From: Actinomadura formosensis NBRC 14204
GTDB lineage: Bacteria > Actinomycetota > Actinomycetes > Streptosporangiales > Streptosporangiaceae
Length of the DNA: 64,000 nucleotides
NCBI RefSeq assembly: GCF_001552155.1
Contig: NZ_BCQQ01000010.1
Span: 1-64,000 of the forward strand
Direction of reading: 5' to 3'
Positions 1-11,580 of this stretch are shown here, one piece after another (the stretch's first letter is position 1; each line of letters begins with the position of its first letter). Position numbers and translations under genes: made by a program. The notes under the pieces are model-generated. The model saw only the letters and a program-made list of their open reading frames with translations. It was not told the DNA's origin and ran no database searches.

Positions 1-1305
1 GGCGACCGTCTGAGGGGATGAGTCGCCGCCGCCCGCCGTCACCCCGACGGCCAGGGCGGTGAGGAGGACACCGGCGGTGATGCCCGCGACGACCGGGGAC
101 GGGCGGTGGGACCGGAGAATCGTCGCGACCGCCAGCAGGACGAACGCGGTCAGCGTGGCGAGGACGACGATCCATCCGGCCCGGTCCGCCCATTCGGGCA
201 CCGGGAGGACGAGCAGCGGCACCGCGACGTTGATCGCCGCCACGCGGACCGGCCAGCCGCGTTCGATCAGGGCGGCGTTGGCCTTCAGCGCGGCCGGTCC
301 GCCGCCCAGGACGACGGGCAGCAGGAACGTCAGGGCACCGACCAGGATCTGCCCCACGAACCCCACCAGGATGAGCGGAAGCAGCCCGGTCAGGCTCTGC
401 CGGGACGCGTCCGCGACCAGGGTGACGGCGAACCAGGCCGTTCCGGCGGCGAGCATCCAGGACGCGGCCGTGTGCGGGCGGCGCCGCCTGAGCGTCCGGA
501 CGAAGGGCACGAGGGCCAGCGCGGCGGCACCGGCGTACACCAGGAGACCGGCGGCGACGGCCCACCGCGACTCGGTGAGCAGGCCGCCGACCGCGAGTCC
601 CAGTCCCGGCACGGCGGCGCGGAGGGACCAGCGCGCGATCCGGCCCGTCCCGTCCACCATCCGGGTGCGCAGGACGGTCGGCCAGAGCGTGAACAGCGTG
701 CCGAGCACGGCCAGCCCGATCCAGCCCAGGATGTTGACCTGCTCGTGGGCGGCGTGCATCGGCTCGTGCCGGCCGGGCGGGACGCGGCCGGAGGCCATCA
801 GCCCGCCCAGCGTCCCGCCGATGATCAGCGCGACGCCGGCCCACAGGTACCAGGCGATGACGTGCGCGAACCGTCCGCTCAGGGCGCCCCGCCCGCGCAG
901 CGCCAGCACGGTGATGTGCGCGGCGACGGCGGCGACGACCGTCACGGCGCCGCCGGCGGCGAGCGCCGGGAACCCTTCGGAAACGCCGCACAGCACCGCG
1001 GCGATCCCCGCGTTCAGCACCGCCAGCCGGGTCAGCGGCCACCAGTGCGGGGCCGCCGGGACGCGCAGCAGCGCGGCGGCGAAGTGCTCGGTCCAGGTCA
1101 CGATGGCGTTGGTCACCGCGCCCAGCAGGAACACGTGGATCAGCAGCCACCGCGGCGCGGGCAGTTCGTGCCGGGCGAGGGCGGCGGCGACGGTCAGCGC
1201 CAGCCAGCCGAGCACCACCCCGTTGGCGACGGCGTGCCACACCGACCGCGAGCGGCGCGGTGCGGGGGACGGGCCCACCTTCGGGCGGGTGCCGATGGAC
1301 GTCAT
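1..1305 (-). CDS. Multicopper oxidase/nitrite reductase membrane domain (3' truncated by window edge)
   Basis: An open frame runs leftward from an ATG at 1305 off the window edge; about 435 residues are visible without a stop. It begins MTSIGTRPKV and is almost entirely hydrophobic, with about 10-12 membrane segments. A HEPMHAAHEQVNILGW stretch has the His spacing of heme/copper-type polytopic proteins, and an early HVFLLGAVTNAIVTWTEHF segment resembles the N-terminal membrane part of actinobacterial copper oxidase/NirK-like fusion proteins. The copper cupredoxin domains would lie outside the window, so the enzyme assignment is inference. The start overlaps the stop of the upstream gene (ATGA), so the two are translationally coupled. 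Alternative: a stand-alone NnrS-like membrane protein. Confidence 0.5.
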   Translation of the reverse strand, partial: MTSIGTRPKVGPSPAPRRSRSVWHAVANGVVLGWLALTVAAALARHELPAPRWLLIHVFLLGAVTNAIVTWTEHFAAALLRVPAAPHWWPLTRLAVLNAGIAAVLCGVSEGFPALAAGGAVTVVAAVAAHITVLALRGRGALSGRFAHVIAWYLWAGVALIIGGTLGGLMASGRVPPGRHEPMHAAHEQVNILGWIGLAVLGTLFTLWPTVLRTRMVDGTGRIARWSLRAAVPGLGLAVGGLLTESRWAVAAGLLVYAGAAALALVPFVRTLRRRRPHTAASWMLAAGTAWFAVTLVADASRQSLTGLLPLILVGFVGQILVGALTFLLPVVLGGGPAALKANAALIERGWPVRVAAINVAVPLLVLPVPEWADRAGWIVVLATLTAFVLLAVATILRSHRPSPVVAGITAGVLLTALAVGVTAGGGDSSPQTVA

Positions 1306-2423
1306 GACCGTTCCCTTCCGGCCAGGCGGGTCGCCGCCACGGCGCAGCCACCGAAGAGCAGGAGCGACACCTCGCCGAGCACGCCCCCGGTCGCCCGCGC
1401 GGGGGTCACGCCGGACAGGTCGCCCGCGACCCGGAGCAGAAGCGAGGCGTGCAGCAGGACGAGCGGCGCGTACAGGACGGGGTGGTACGGAAACCGGATG
1501 CGCAGGACGGCGGGCAGGATCACCGGCGCGTGCCCGAAGACCATCGACATCACGAAGCCGAGGAACACCGCGTGCAGGGCGGCGTCGTAGGCGCCGGTCG
1601 CGGACGGGCGTCCGGCGGCGAGCCAGATCGTCCCGGCGGTGGCGAGCCAGGCGTATCCGGTGAGGAGGCAGGCGGCGGCGAAGCGGGGCAGGCCCGTCCC
1701 GCGGATCGTGCGGCGCGCGACGTCGTGGCGGGCGAGCCAGCCGGCGAGCGCGACCATGCCGAGGCCGGTGAGGCGCCAGCCCGGTTCCGGCCACCAGACG
1801 GAGACGGCCGCGCCGGCGGCCAGGACGGCCGCCGCGGCGACCAGGCCGTCGGAGGCGCGGCGGCCGAGGAAGGCGACGCGGGCGAGTTCGAGGCGTTCAC
1901 CGGCGATCGTGAGGATGAGGAACGCGGCGAGCCAGGGAACGATGTCGCCGACCGTCCGGCCGCCGATCCACAGCATTCCGCCGGTGTACCAGGCGATGGC
2001 GCCCGCGATCTGGACGGTGAGGTCGCGTCCCGTCCGGCGGCCGAGAACCGTGATGTATATCGCGATGAGCCAGCCGCCGGCGGCGGTGAGGAGCAGGCGT
2101 CCGGGGACGGTGAGGCCGGCGGCGGTGACGAGGGCGCCGAGGCCGGCGAGGGCGGGGGACGCGTAGGCCCAGGGGCGCCCGAGGGCGACGGCGCGTTCCA
2201 GCGCGATCAGCGTGCCGAGGAAGCCGAGGGCCATCAGCGGGCCGTGCTGCTGGGCGAACGACGTGCGCGGCAGCGGGACGGCGAGGTCCAGCAGGCCGAG
2301 CGCGCCCCACAGCCCGGCGACGAGGGAGAGCAGCGCGCCGACCACGAGCGGAAGTCGGCGCGCCGCCGGGCGGGGCACGGCCCGGGGGCTTCGGCCGCGT
2401 ACCCCGGTGACCTGATTCTCCAT
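1302..2423 (-). CDS. Polytopic membrane protein, NnrS-like, of nitrite/NO locus
   Basis: Protein of 373 residues starting MENQVTGVRG, with about ten hydrophobic helices. Conserved-looking histidines occur in FAQQHGPLMALGF, in ALHAVFLGFVMSMVFGHAP and in FPYHPVL, the kind of pattern seen in NnrS and heme-copper-like membrane proteins that accompany nitrite reductases. The gene is coupled to the downstream copper-oxidase-type gene by an ATGA overlap and is divergent from a hemerythrin-DUF2249 gene, which supports a role in nitric oxide or nitrite handling. A perfect TATAAT (minus strand, 2431-2436) stands 7 nt before the ATG, so the mRNA is probably leaderless. No exact biochemical role can be read from the sequence. 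Confidence 0.55.
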   Translation of the reverse strand: MENQVTGVRGRSPRAVPRPAARRLPLVVGALLSLVAGLWGALGLLDLAVPLPRTSFAQQHGPLMALGFLGTLIALERAVALGRPWAYASPALAGLGALVTAAGLTVPGRLLLTAAGGWLIAIYITVLGRRTGRDLTVQIAGAIAWYTGGMLWIGGRTVGDIVPWLAAFLILTIAGERLELARVAFLGRRASDGLVAAAAVLAAGAAVSVWWPEPGWRLTGLGMVALAGWLARHDVARRTIRGTGLPRFAAACLLTGYAWLATAGTIWLAAGRPSATGAYDAALHAVFLGFVMSMVFGHAPVILPAVLRIRFPYHPVLYAPLVLLHASLLLRVAGDLSGVTPARATGGVLGEVSLLLFGGCAVAATRLAGRERS

Positions 2424-2480
2424 GTCAGCTATTATAAATACAAGTAGTGTTGTGAAAAACAGTCCGGCACGAGGAGTGCA
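2424..2480. promoter_or_regulatory. Divergent AT-rich promoter region
   Basis: These 57 bp are strikingly AT-rich for the genome. On the minus strand TATAAT (2431-2436) lies 7 nt upstream of the membrane-protein ATG. On the plus strand TAGTGT (2445-2450) can serve as a -10 box for the hemerythrin gene. The two promoters overlap, so one regulator could control both genes. I saw no convincing NsrR or FNR palindrome. Confidence 0.45.
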
Positions 2481-3275
2481 GTGCTCATGACCACATCGAC
2501 CGCGGACCCGCAGCAGGAGACGGTGCGGGCCATCCTGGACCATCACGAGCGGCTCGGCCGGGCCCTGGCCGACCACACGCTCACCATCGCCCGCGCCGCC
2601 GACCAGCTCGCCGCCCCCTTCGAGCGGCGCGACAAGCTCGTCGCGTTCCTGAAGGAGGAGATCGTCCCCCACGCCGCGGCCGAGGAGGAGACGCTCTACA
2701 AGGCGGCGCAGGACGTGCCGGAGGCCCGGCTCCTGCTGCGCGCGATGCTGCGCGAGCACGTCGTTCTGCGCGAGAAGGTCGCCGAACTGGAGGCGGCCCG
2801 GACGCCCGCGGAGGCGGTCGGCGCCTCGGCCACCGTGAACGCCCTGTTCCAGACGCACCTGGAGAAGGAGAACGAGCTGATCCTGCCGGCGCTCGTGGGC
2901 GCGGGCGTCGACCTCGGCGCGCTGCTCGCCGGGATGCACGACATCCTCGGCGAGGGGGCGTCCCACGGCGAGGCGTCCCCGGGCGAGGGGCACCAGTGCA
3001 CCTGCGGCGGCCACGACGAGGCCGGCGAGCCGGGCGGCACCGCCGAGGTGACGGACGGGGAACTGGACGTGCGGGTCATCGCCCACGGGCAGCGGCACCC
3101 GCAGATCTTCGCGACGTTCGAGGCGCTGACCGCCGGGACGTCGTTCGTCCTCGTCAACGACCACGACCCGAAGCCGCTCTACTACCAGTTCGCCTCCCAG
3201 TACCCCGGCGAGTTCAGCTGGGACTACGAGGAGTCGGGCCCGGAGGTCTGGCGCGTCCGCATCGGCCGCCCCTGA
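2481..3275 (+). CDS. Hemerythrin HHE / DUF2249 two-domain protein
   Basis: The 264-residue protein has an N-terminal four-helix hemerythrin domain (about 12-150) with ligands in place: His21, His64, Glu68, His93, His126 and Glu130. A Cys/His-rich linker HQCTCGGH follows, then a DUF2249 domain (about 195-264). This fusion is found beside nitrite/NO metabolism genes, where di-iron hemerythrins bind O2 or NO or repair iron centres. It is divergent from the copper-oxidase-type pair, which fits that role. Two starts are possible: GTG 2481 (4 nt after GAGGAG) and ATG 2487 (10 nt after it); the difference is two residues. A strong terminator follows at 3291. Confidence 0.8.
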   Translation: MLMTTSTADPQQETVRAILDHHERLGRALADHTLTIARAADQLAAPFERRDKLVAFLKEEIVPHAAAEEETLYKAAQDVPEARLLLRAMLREHVVLREKVAELEAARTPAEAVGASATVNALFQTHLEKENELILPALVGAGVDLGALLAGMHDILGEGASHGEASPGEGHQCTCGGHDEAGEPGGTAEVTDGELDVRVIAHGQRHPQIFATFEALTAGTSFVLVNDHDPKPLYYQFASQYPGEFSWDYEESGPEVWRVRIGRP

Positions 3276-3290
3276 CCTCGCGCGAAGACA

Positions 3291-3330
3291 CGCCTGACGG
3301 CCGCGGCGCGGTGGCCGTCAGGCGTTTTCT
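3291..3330 (+). terminator. Intrinsic terminator
   Basis: A perfect 12-bp stem (3291-3302 with 3313-3324, CGCCTGACGGCC arms), a 10-nt loop and a TTTTCT tail. It lies between the convergent hemerythrin-DUF2249 and metH genes and is oriented for the former. Confidence 0.85.
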
Positions 3331-3348
3331 CCGTTACGCGGGTCTCCG

Positions 3349-6954
<3,606 letters not shown>

Positions 6955-6967
6955 ATTTCTTCGAGCA

Positions 6968-7062
6968 CCTCCCATTCGCGTGGGAGGCGCCCTTGCGGAA
7001 GTCGGTGTCGGGGGCCGAGCGTGGCGGGCTCTCGCCCGTTGCAGCGCCTCTCGGCCTCGCAC
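6968..7062 (-). promoter_or_regulatory. S-adenosylhomocysteine (SAH) riboswitch in metH leader
   Basis: On the minus strand the leader has the SAH (ahcY-type) core: P1 stem GGCCGAG/CTCGGCC (7050-7056 with 7013-7019), the conserved AGGCGCTGCAAC junction, and a GGGC-GAGA-GCCC hairpin (7025-7038). A pseudoknot partner GCGCCTC (6984-6990) is fully complementary to GAGGCGC in the core (7044-7050). Just before metH, CCTCCCA/TGGGAGG forms a 7-bp hairpin (6968-6987) that buries the GGGAGG Shine-Dalgarno sequence. The pseudoknot strand overlaps the left arm of that hairpin, so SAH binding should free the ribosome site: an ON switch. This class is known upstream of ahcY and metH in proteobacteria and actinobacteria. 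Confidence 0.85.
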
Positions 7063-7182
7063 CGAGGTTACCTTCCCCGGCTCCGCGATGTCAGTCATGT
7101 CCCACCATGCGGACCGAAACGCCTTGCCCGTAAGGCTTTCCGGCGGCGCAGCCGCCGGACGGGTCAGTGCTTTCGATGCGGG

Positions 7183-8328
7183 TCATTTCGCATCGAGCCG
7201 GGCGGTCGCCGTGCGGCCTTTCCATACGCCGCCGCGGCCGGTGTGGTGCCTGCGCGCGGAGTCGACCGTCATGGCGGCGTAGAGCAGCGCCACGAGCGGC
7301 AGACCCAGAGCGCGCAGGGGCGACAGGGCGTAGAAGCGGAGCATGGGGACGTAGGTGAGCGTCATGAGCCCCCAGGCGAGGGCGCCCGCCGCGAGGGCGA
7401 TCGGGTCGCGGCCGATGAGGCCGGTGAGGGTCGCGGCGGGCGGTATCGCGTAGAGGAGGAGCAGGCCGAGGACGGTGCCCGCCAGCAGGACGGGCGAGTA
7501 GCGAAGCTGGTGGTAGGCGCTGCGGACGATCATCATCCACAGGTCGGCGAGGCGGGGGTAGGGGCGGCGGCTGAGCACGTCCCGGCCGAGGTCGAGACGG
7601 CAGCGTCCGCCGGCGCGCTTGATGAGGCGCCCCATCGCGACGTCGTCGATCAGCGCGTCGCGGATCGCGGCGACGCCGCCCGCCTTTTCGAGGGTGGTGC
7701 GGCGGACCAGCATGCAGCCGCCGGCCGCGGCGGCGGTGCGCGTCCCGTCCCGGGTGACCCGGCGGAACGGGTAGAGCTGCGCGAAGAAGTACACGAACGC
7801 GGGGACGATCACGCGTTCCCAGCGGGTCCGGGTGCGGAGCGTCGCCATCTGCGACACGAGGTCGCGCCGGCCGGTCACGGCCTCTGCGACCAGCCTTTTC
7901 AGGGTTCCGGGCCGGTAGGCGACATCGGCGTCGGTGAAGAGGAGGAAGTCGGGCCGGCCGGCGGCCCTGACGCCCTCCGCCATCGCCCAGACCTTGCCCG
8001 CCCATCCCCCGGGACGCTCTCTCGCGGATATGACCTGCGTGTCCTTGGCGAGGCCGGTGGCCGTTTCGGCGGTGCCGTCGGTACTGCCGTCGTCCACGAG
8101 GACCACGCGGAATTCACCCGGATACTCCTGGCCGAGCAGCGTCGGCAGGGTCTCCGGGAGGACGGCCGCCTCGTCACGGGCCGGGATCACGGCCACGACG
8201 TCGGGCCATCCGGGCGGCTCCCGGCCGTCCGGGAGGCCGGGCCCGGTCCGCCAGAAACCGCCGTGGGCGAGGGCCAGGTAGAGCCATCCCGCCAGTGCCA
8301 CCAGCGCCAGGACGTCCATGACCACCAT
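7183..8328 (-). CDS. HpnB-like family 2 glycosyltransferase, membrane-bound
   Basis: The 381-residue protein has an N-terminal membrane helix, a GT-A domain (about 45-290) with VIPARDEA, LVDDGSTDGT and the metal-binding FTDADV motif, and about three C-terminal membrane helices. This matches the hopene-associated glycosyltransferase HpnB family, usually thought to modify polyprenoid lipids at the membrane. The only other triterpenoid gene in the window is the broken cyclase at 39.8 kb, far away. Start options are ATG 8328 (MVVMDVLAL) and ATG 8319 (MDVLAL). It stands alone between metH and the divergent hsdM. Confidence 0.7.
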   Translation of the reverse strand: MVVMDVLALVALAGWLYLALAHGGFWRTGPGLPDGREPPGWPDVVAVIPARDEAAVLPETLPTLLGQEYPGEFRVVLVDDGSTDGTAETATGLAKDTQVISARERPGGWAGKVWAMAEGVRAAGRPDFLLFTDADVAYRPGTLKRLVAEAVTGRRDLVSQMATLRTRTRWERVIVPAFVYFFAQLYPFRRVTRDGTRTAAAAGGCMLVRRTTLEKAGGVAAIRDALIDDVAMGRLIKRAGGRCRLDLGRDVLSRRPYPRLADLWMMIVRSAYHQLRYSPVLLAGTVLGLLLLYAIPPAATLTGLIGRDPIALAAGALAWGLMTLTYVPMLRFYALSPLRALGLPLVALLYAAMTVDSARRHHTGRGGVWKGRTATARLDAK

Positions 8329-8419
8329 GGTTCGCAGGGTCGCACCGCGCCGTGCGGTCCGTCCACGGGACGCGTCGCTGGGCTAGAGTCTCGCGGCGTC
8401 GAGCGTGAGGGGGCAGGCG

Positions 8420-9787
8420 ATGAAGGAGGTTCTCTGGAAGGCCGCCGACAAGCTGCGGGGGTCGGTCGACGCGGGCCAGTACAGGGACTTCGTTCTGGGG
8501 CTGGTGTTCCTCAAATACGTGTCGGACTCGTCCGGCGGAGGGGCTTTCCAGGTACCGGACGGGGCGCGGTGGGAGGATCTCACCGCGGCGCCCGGGTCCC
8601 TCGGTGAGCGGATCGACTCGGCCATGGACGCGGTCATGCGGGCCAATCCGCCGCTCGACGGCGCCCTTCCGAAGATCTTCAGCGGGGTCGACCAGCGGCG
8701 GCTCGGCGAACTCGTCCAACTGATCGGCCAGGTTCGTTTCGGCGGAAAGGCCGCGCGGGACGTGCTGGGCGAGGTCTACGAGTACTTCCTGGAGAAGTTC
8801 GCTCGCGCGGAGGGAAAACGCGGCGGCGAGTTCTACACGCCGCCCAGCGTGGTGCGGCTGCTCGTCGAGATCCTGGAGCCGTACAAGGGCCGGGTGTACG
8901 ACCCGTGCTGCGGTTCCGGCGGCATGTTCGTGCAGGCGGAGAAGTTCGTCCTGAGCCACCGGGGACGGCTGGGCGACATCGCGGTCCACGGGCAGGAGGC
9001 GAACGAGCGGACGTGGCGGCTGGCCAAGATGAACCTCGCCGTTCACGAGATCGCCGGGGATCTGCGCTGCTCGGACACCTTCCATGCGGACGCCCATCCC
9101 GGACTCCGGGCCGATTACGTGCTGGCCAATCCCCCGTTCAACATGTCGGACTGGTATCGCGACCCCGGCGACCCGCGCTGGAGATACGGCGTCCCGCCGG
9201 CCGGGAACGCCAATTTCGCCTGGATCCAGCACATCCTCTCCAAGCTCGGCCCGGACGGCCGCGCGGGCGTCGTGATGGCGAACGGGTCGATGTCGTCCCG
9301 CCTGTCGGGGGAGGGCGGGATCCGCGCGGCCCTGGTGGAGGCGGGCCTTGTGTCGTGCATGGTGGCGCTGCCGGACCGGCTCTTCCGCAGCACCCCGATT
9401 CCCGCGTGCCTCTGGTTCCTCGACCGGGCCCCGCGGGACCGTGTGCTCTTCGTCGACGCCCGGAGCATGGGGACGATGATCGACCGCACCGAGCGCGTCC
9501 TCACCGAGGACGACATCGCCCGGATCGCCGGCGCGTACCGTTCCCGGCGCGGCTCCGGCCATGCGGACGTCCCCGGGTTCTGCCGCTCCGCCGGCCTGGA
9601 CGAGATCCGGTCCCACGACCATGTCCTCACGCCGGGCCGGTATGTCGGCGCGGCCCGGACGAGCCCCGACGGCGAGCCCATGGCCGACAGGGTCGAGCGC
9701 CTCACGAAGGAACTCTTCGCGCATTTCGAGGAGTCGGCGCGGCTCGACCGGGTCGTCCGGGACGAACTGGGGCGCCTGGATGGCTGA
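8420..9787 (+). CDS. hsdM: Type I DNA N6-adenine methyltransferase subunit HsdM
   Basis: The 455-residue protein has the N-terminal HsdM helical domain (about 1-120), then the N6-methylase core with SAM motif YDPCCGSGGMF (near residue 160) and catalytic NPPF (near 236, in ANPPFNMSDW). FVLGLVFLKYVSD and GGEFYTPPSVV are hallmarks of HsdM. The start chosen is ATG 8420 with GAGGGGG six bases upstream, rather than the in-frame GTG 8405. The stop overlaps hsdS by 8 bp. No restriction subunit is encoded nearby. Confidence 0.92.
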   Translation: MKEVLWKAADKLRGSVDAGQYRDFVLGLVFLKYVSDSSGGGAFQVPDGARWEDLTAAPGSLGERIDSAMDAVMRANPPLDGALPKIFSGVDQRRLGELVQLIGQVRFGGKAARDVLGEVYEYFLEKFARAEGKRGGEFYTPPSVVRLLVEILEPYKGRVYDPCCGSGGMFVQAEKFVLSHRGRLGDIAVHGQEANERTWRLAKMNLAVHEIAGDLRCSDTFHADAHPGLRADYVLANPPFNMSDWYRDPGDPRWRYGVPPAGNANFAWIQHILSKLGPDGRAGVVMANGSMSSRLSGEGGIRAALVEAGLVSCMVALPDRLFRSTPIPACLWFLDRAPRDRVLFVDARSMGTMIDRTERVLTEDDIARIAGAYRSRRGSGHADVPGFCRSAGLDEIRSHDHVLTPGRYVGAARTSPDGEPMADRVERLTKELFAHFEESARLDRVVRDELGRLDG

Positions 9788-10811
9788 CGTGACGCTCGGC
9801 GAGATCGTCACCTTCTCGAACGGGCGGTCACGCCCCGCCGAGGGCTCCGCCTACCGGACGTACGGCGCGAACGGCGTCATCGGGACGGCCGGTGACTTCA
9901 ACGCCGGCCCCCACAGCACCATCGTCGGACGCGTGGGGTCTTACTGCGGCGCCGTCCACTACAGCGCCGAACCGTCCTGGGTCACCGACAACGCCATCAT
10001 CGCCGCCCCGAAAGAGGGGGTGAACCCGCGCTACGTCTACTACCTGCTCACAAGGCTCGACCTGAACCGGTACCGCATCGGGTCGGGGCAGCCGCTGCTC
10101 ACCCACGGGATCCTGAACCGCCTCACCACCGGGCGCCTGACCCGGGCGCGGCAGGACGCGGCGGCGTCCGTCCTCGGGGCCCTCGACGACAAGATCGCCG
10201 TGAACGACCGCATCGCCGCGTGCGGCGACGAACTGATCCGCGCCCGCTACGCATCGTCCGGCGCCCGGGGCGCGATACGGATCGGTGCACTCGGGGATCT
10301 CGTCCGGGCCGGCGTTCCGGCCGGCCGGATCGGCCACGGCGAGAACTACATCGCGCTGGAGCACATGCCGAAACGGCACATGTGGCTCTCGACATGGTCC
10401 GACGCGTCCGGCGTCACCAGCGCGAAGAGACGCTTCGCATCCGGCGACATCCTCTTCGGCAAGCTCCGCCCCTATTTCCACAAGGTCGGCCTGGCCTTCG
10501 TGGACGGTGTCGCGTCAACGGACATCCTCGTCGTCCGCCCGAAGGACCCCGCCCACCGGGGCTGGCTGCTCGCGGCCCTGGCGAGCGACGAGGTGGTCGC
10601 CCACGCGTCCGCCATCGGCGACGGCACCCGGATGCCCCGCGCGAAATGGCCGGACATCGCCGCCTTCCAGATCCCCTGGCCCGGCACCACCCGCGCCCGC
10701 GCCTTCAACGACTTCGTGACCCCCCTGGCCGCCCGCGTCCAGGCCGCCACCTCCGAAACCAGGGCCCTGACCGCCCTCCGAGACACCCTCCTCCCCCACC
10801 TGATCCCCTGA
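9780..10811 (+). CDS. hsdS: Type I specificity subunit HsdS
   Basis: The 343-residue protein begins MADVTLGEIVTFSNG at an ATG overlapping hsdM by 8 bp. It has two target-recognition domains: about 1-165, with AYRTYGANGVIGTAGDF and a conserved-region helix VLGALDDKIAVNDRIAACGD, and about 180-343, ending in a second helix RVQAATSETRALTALRDTL. HsdS reads the bipartite target and positions HsdM. The protein is short (about 400 is usual), mainly from compact recognition domains. Together with hsdM it can form a modification enzyme; no hsdR is found within 10 kb on either side. Confidence 0.9.
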   Translation: MADVTLGEIVTFSNGRSRPAEGSAYRTYGANGVIGTAGDFNAGPHSTIVGRVGSYCGAVHYSAEPSWVTDNAIIAAPKEGVNPRYVYYLLTRLDLNRYRIGSGQPLLTHGILNRLTTGRLTRARQDAAASVLGALDDKIAVNDRIAACGDELIRARYASSGARGAIRIGALGDLVRAGVPAGRIGHGENYIALEHMPKRHMWLSTWSDASGVTSAKRRFASGDILFGKLRPYFHKVGLAFVDGVASTDILVVRPKDPAHRGWLLAALASDEVVAHASAIGDGTRMPRAKWPDIAAFQIPWPGTTRARAFNDFVTPLAARVQAATSETRALTALRDTLLPHLIP

Positions 10812-11019
10812 CCAGGTGAGACCGGTGCCCGGCTTCACCGTCCGCTGTGTTCGCGAGCAAATCCGCGTTCAGTGACAACCTGAGGGCACAGAGCAATGGT
10901 GCGCAGGTCGCGGTAAGGCTCTTGCATGCGCGCAAGCCTTGGTGACTCCGCTGCGGGCACTGCGTCAGAGTGTGTGTTGTTTCACTTCCACGTCCGACTT
11001 CGACCAGGCCGAAGAGCAC

Positions 11020-11580
11020 ATGTTCGCTTACAGCCCGACACGGAGACGTGAAGCCGACGCCGCCATGAACCCATCAGACGCGTGGTGCGGGTCGCCCGCG
11101 CTATTGCCCGCTCCCTCACTCGAACTTGGAATCCCGTCCGCCTGGCCCAACGGCAAGTCGTCCGGACGGCTCATCGGAGAGATCGAACTCGCCGCCACGG
11201 CACCGGCCGTGCGGCTCGCCCGGTCCTACGTCCGGGAACTGGTCGGCCAGCACTTCGTCGCCGACCGGTCCGAACTCGTCGACCTCGAACTGCTGACCAG
11301 CGAGGCCATGACCGACTCGGTGCTGCACGCGCGGCCGCGCCGGGACGGGACGATCATGCTGGCCGTCCTGCACCTCGACCGGTACGTCCAGGTCGAGATC
11401 ACCGACGGCGGCGCCGCGCCCGGGCAGCCGCGCCCCGCGGACGGGGCGCTGCCCCTGCACGGGCGGGGGCTCTCCCTGATGAAGGCGCTCGCCACCGACT
11501 TCGGCACCCGCGAGGGCAGGAACGGGACGTCCACGTTCTGGTTCGGGGTGGGCGTCCCGGAAGGATGGCGGCTGCCGTGA
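11020..11580 (+). CDS. ATP-binding anti-sigma-like kinase (HATPase_c_2)
   Basis: The C-terminal ~130 residues match the short GHKL ATPases (RsbW/SpoIIAB-like) that abound in actinomycetes: LARSYVRELVGQHF, then the N-box region LELLTSEAMTDSVLHARP, ITDGGA (G1) and GRGLSLMKALATDFG (G2). Such proteins bind anti-sigma antagonists or act as soluble regulatory kinases. The start is uncertain: ATG 11020 (MFAYSPTRRR, after GAAGAG) or ATG 11065 (MNPSDAWCGS); neither ribosome site is strong. The stop overlaps the start of the DUF574 methyltransferase gene, implying one transcript. Confidence 0.75.
   Translation: MFAYSPTRRREADAAMNPSDAWCGSPALLPAPSLELGIPSAWPNGKSSGRLIGEIELAATAPAVRLARSYVRELVGQHFVADRSELVDLELLTSEAMTDSVLHARPRRDGTIMLAVLHLDRYVQVEITDGGAAPGQPRPADGALPLHGRGLSLMKALATDFGTREGRNGTSTFWFGVGVPEGWRLP

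Noticed and set aside
59-2447. Long plus-strand frames opposite the nitrite/NO membrane genes
   Set aside because: Low-complexity translations without motifs; the minus strand encodes hydrophobic helices with conserved histidines and coupled starts.
2424-2480. NsrR or FNR operator in the divergent promoter
   Set aside because: No clear dyad matching either consensus could be seen, only AT-rich sequence.
6968-7062. Cobalamin or SAM riboswitch in the metH leader
   Set aside because: The B12-box and SAM-II/IV cores are absent, whereas the SAH core junction and pseudoknot are present.
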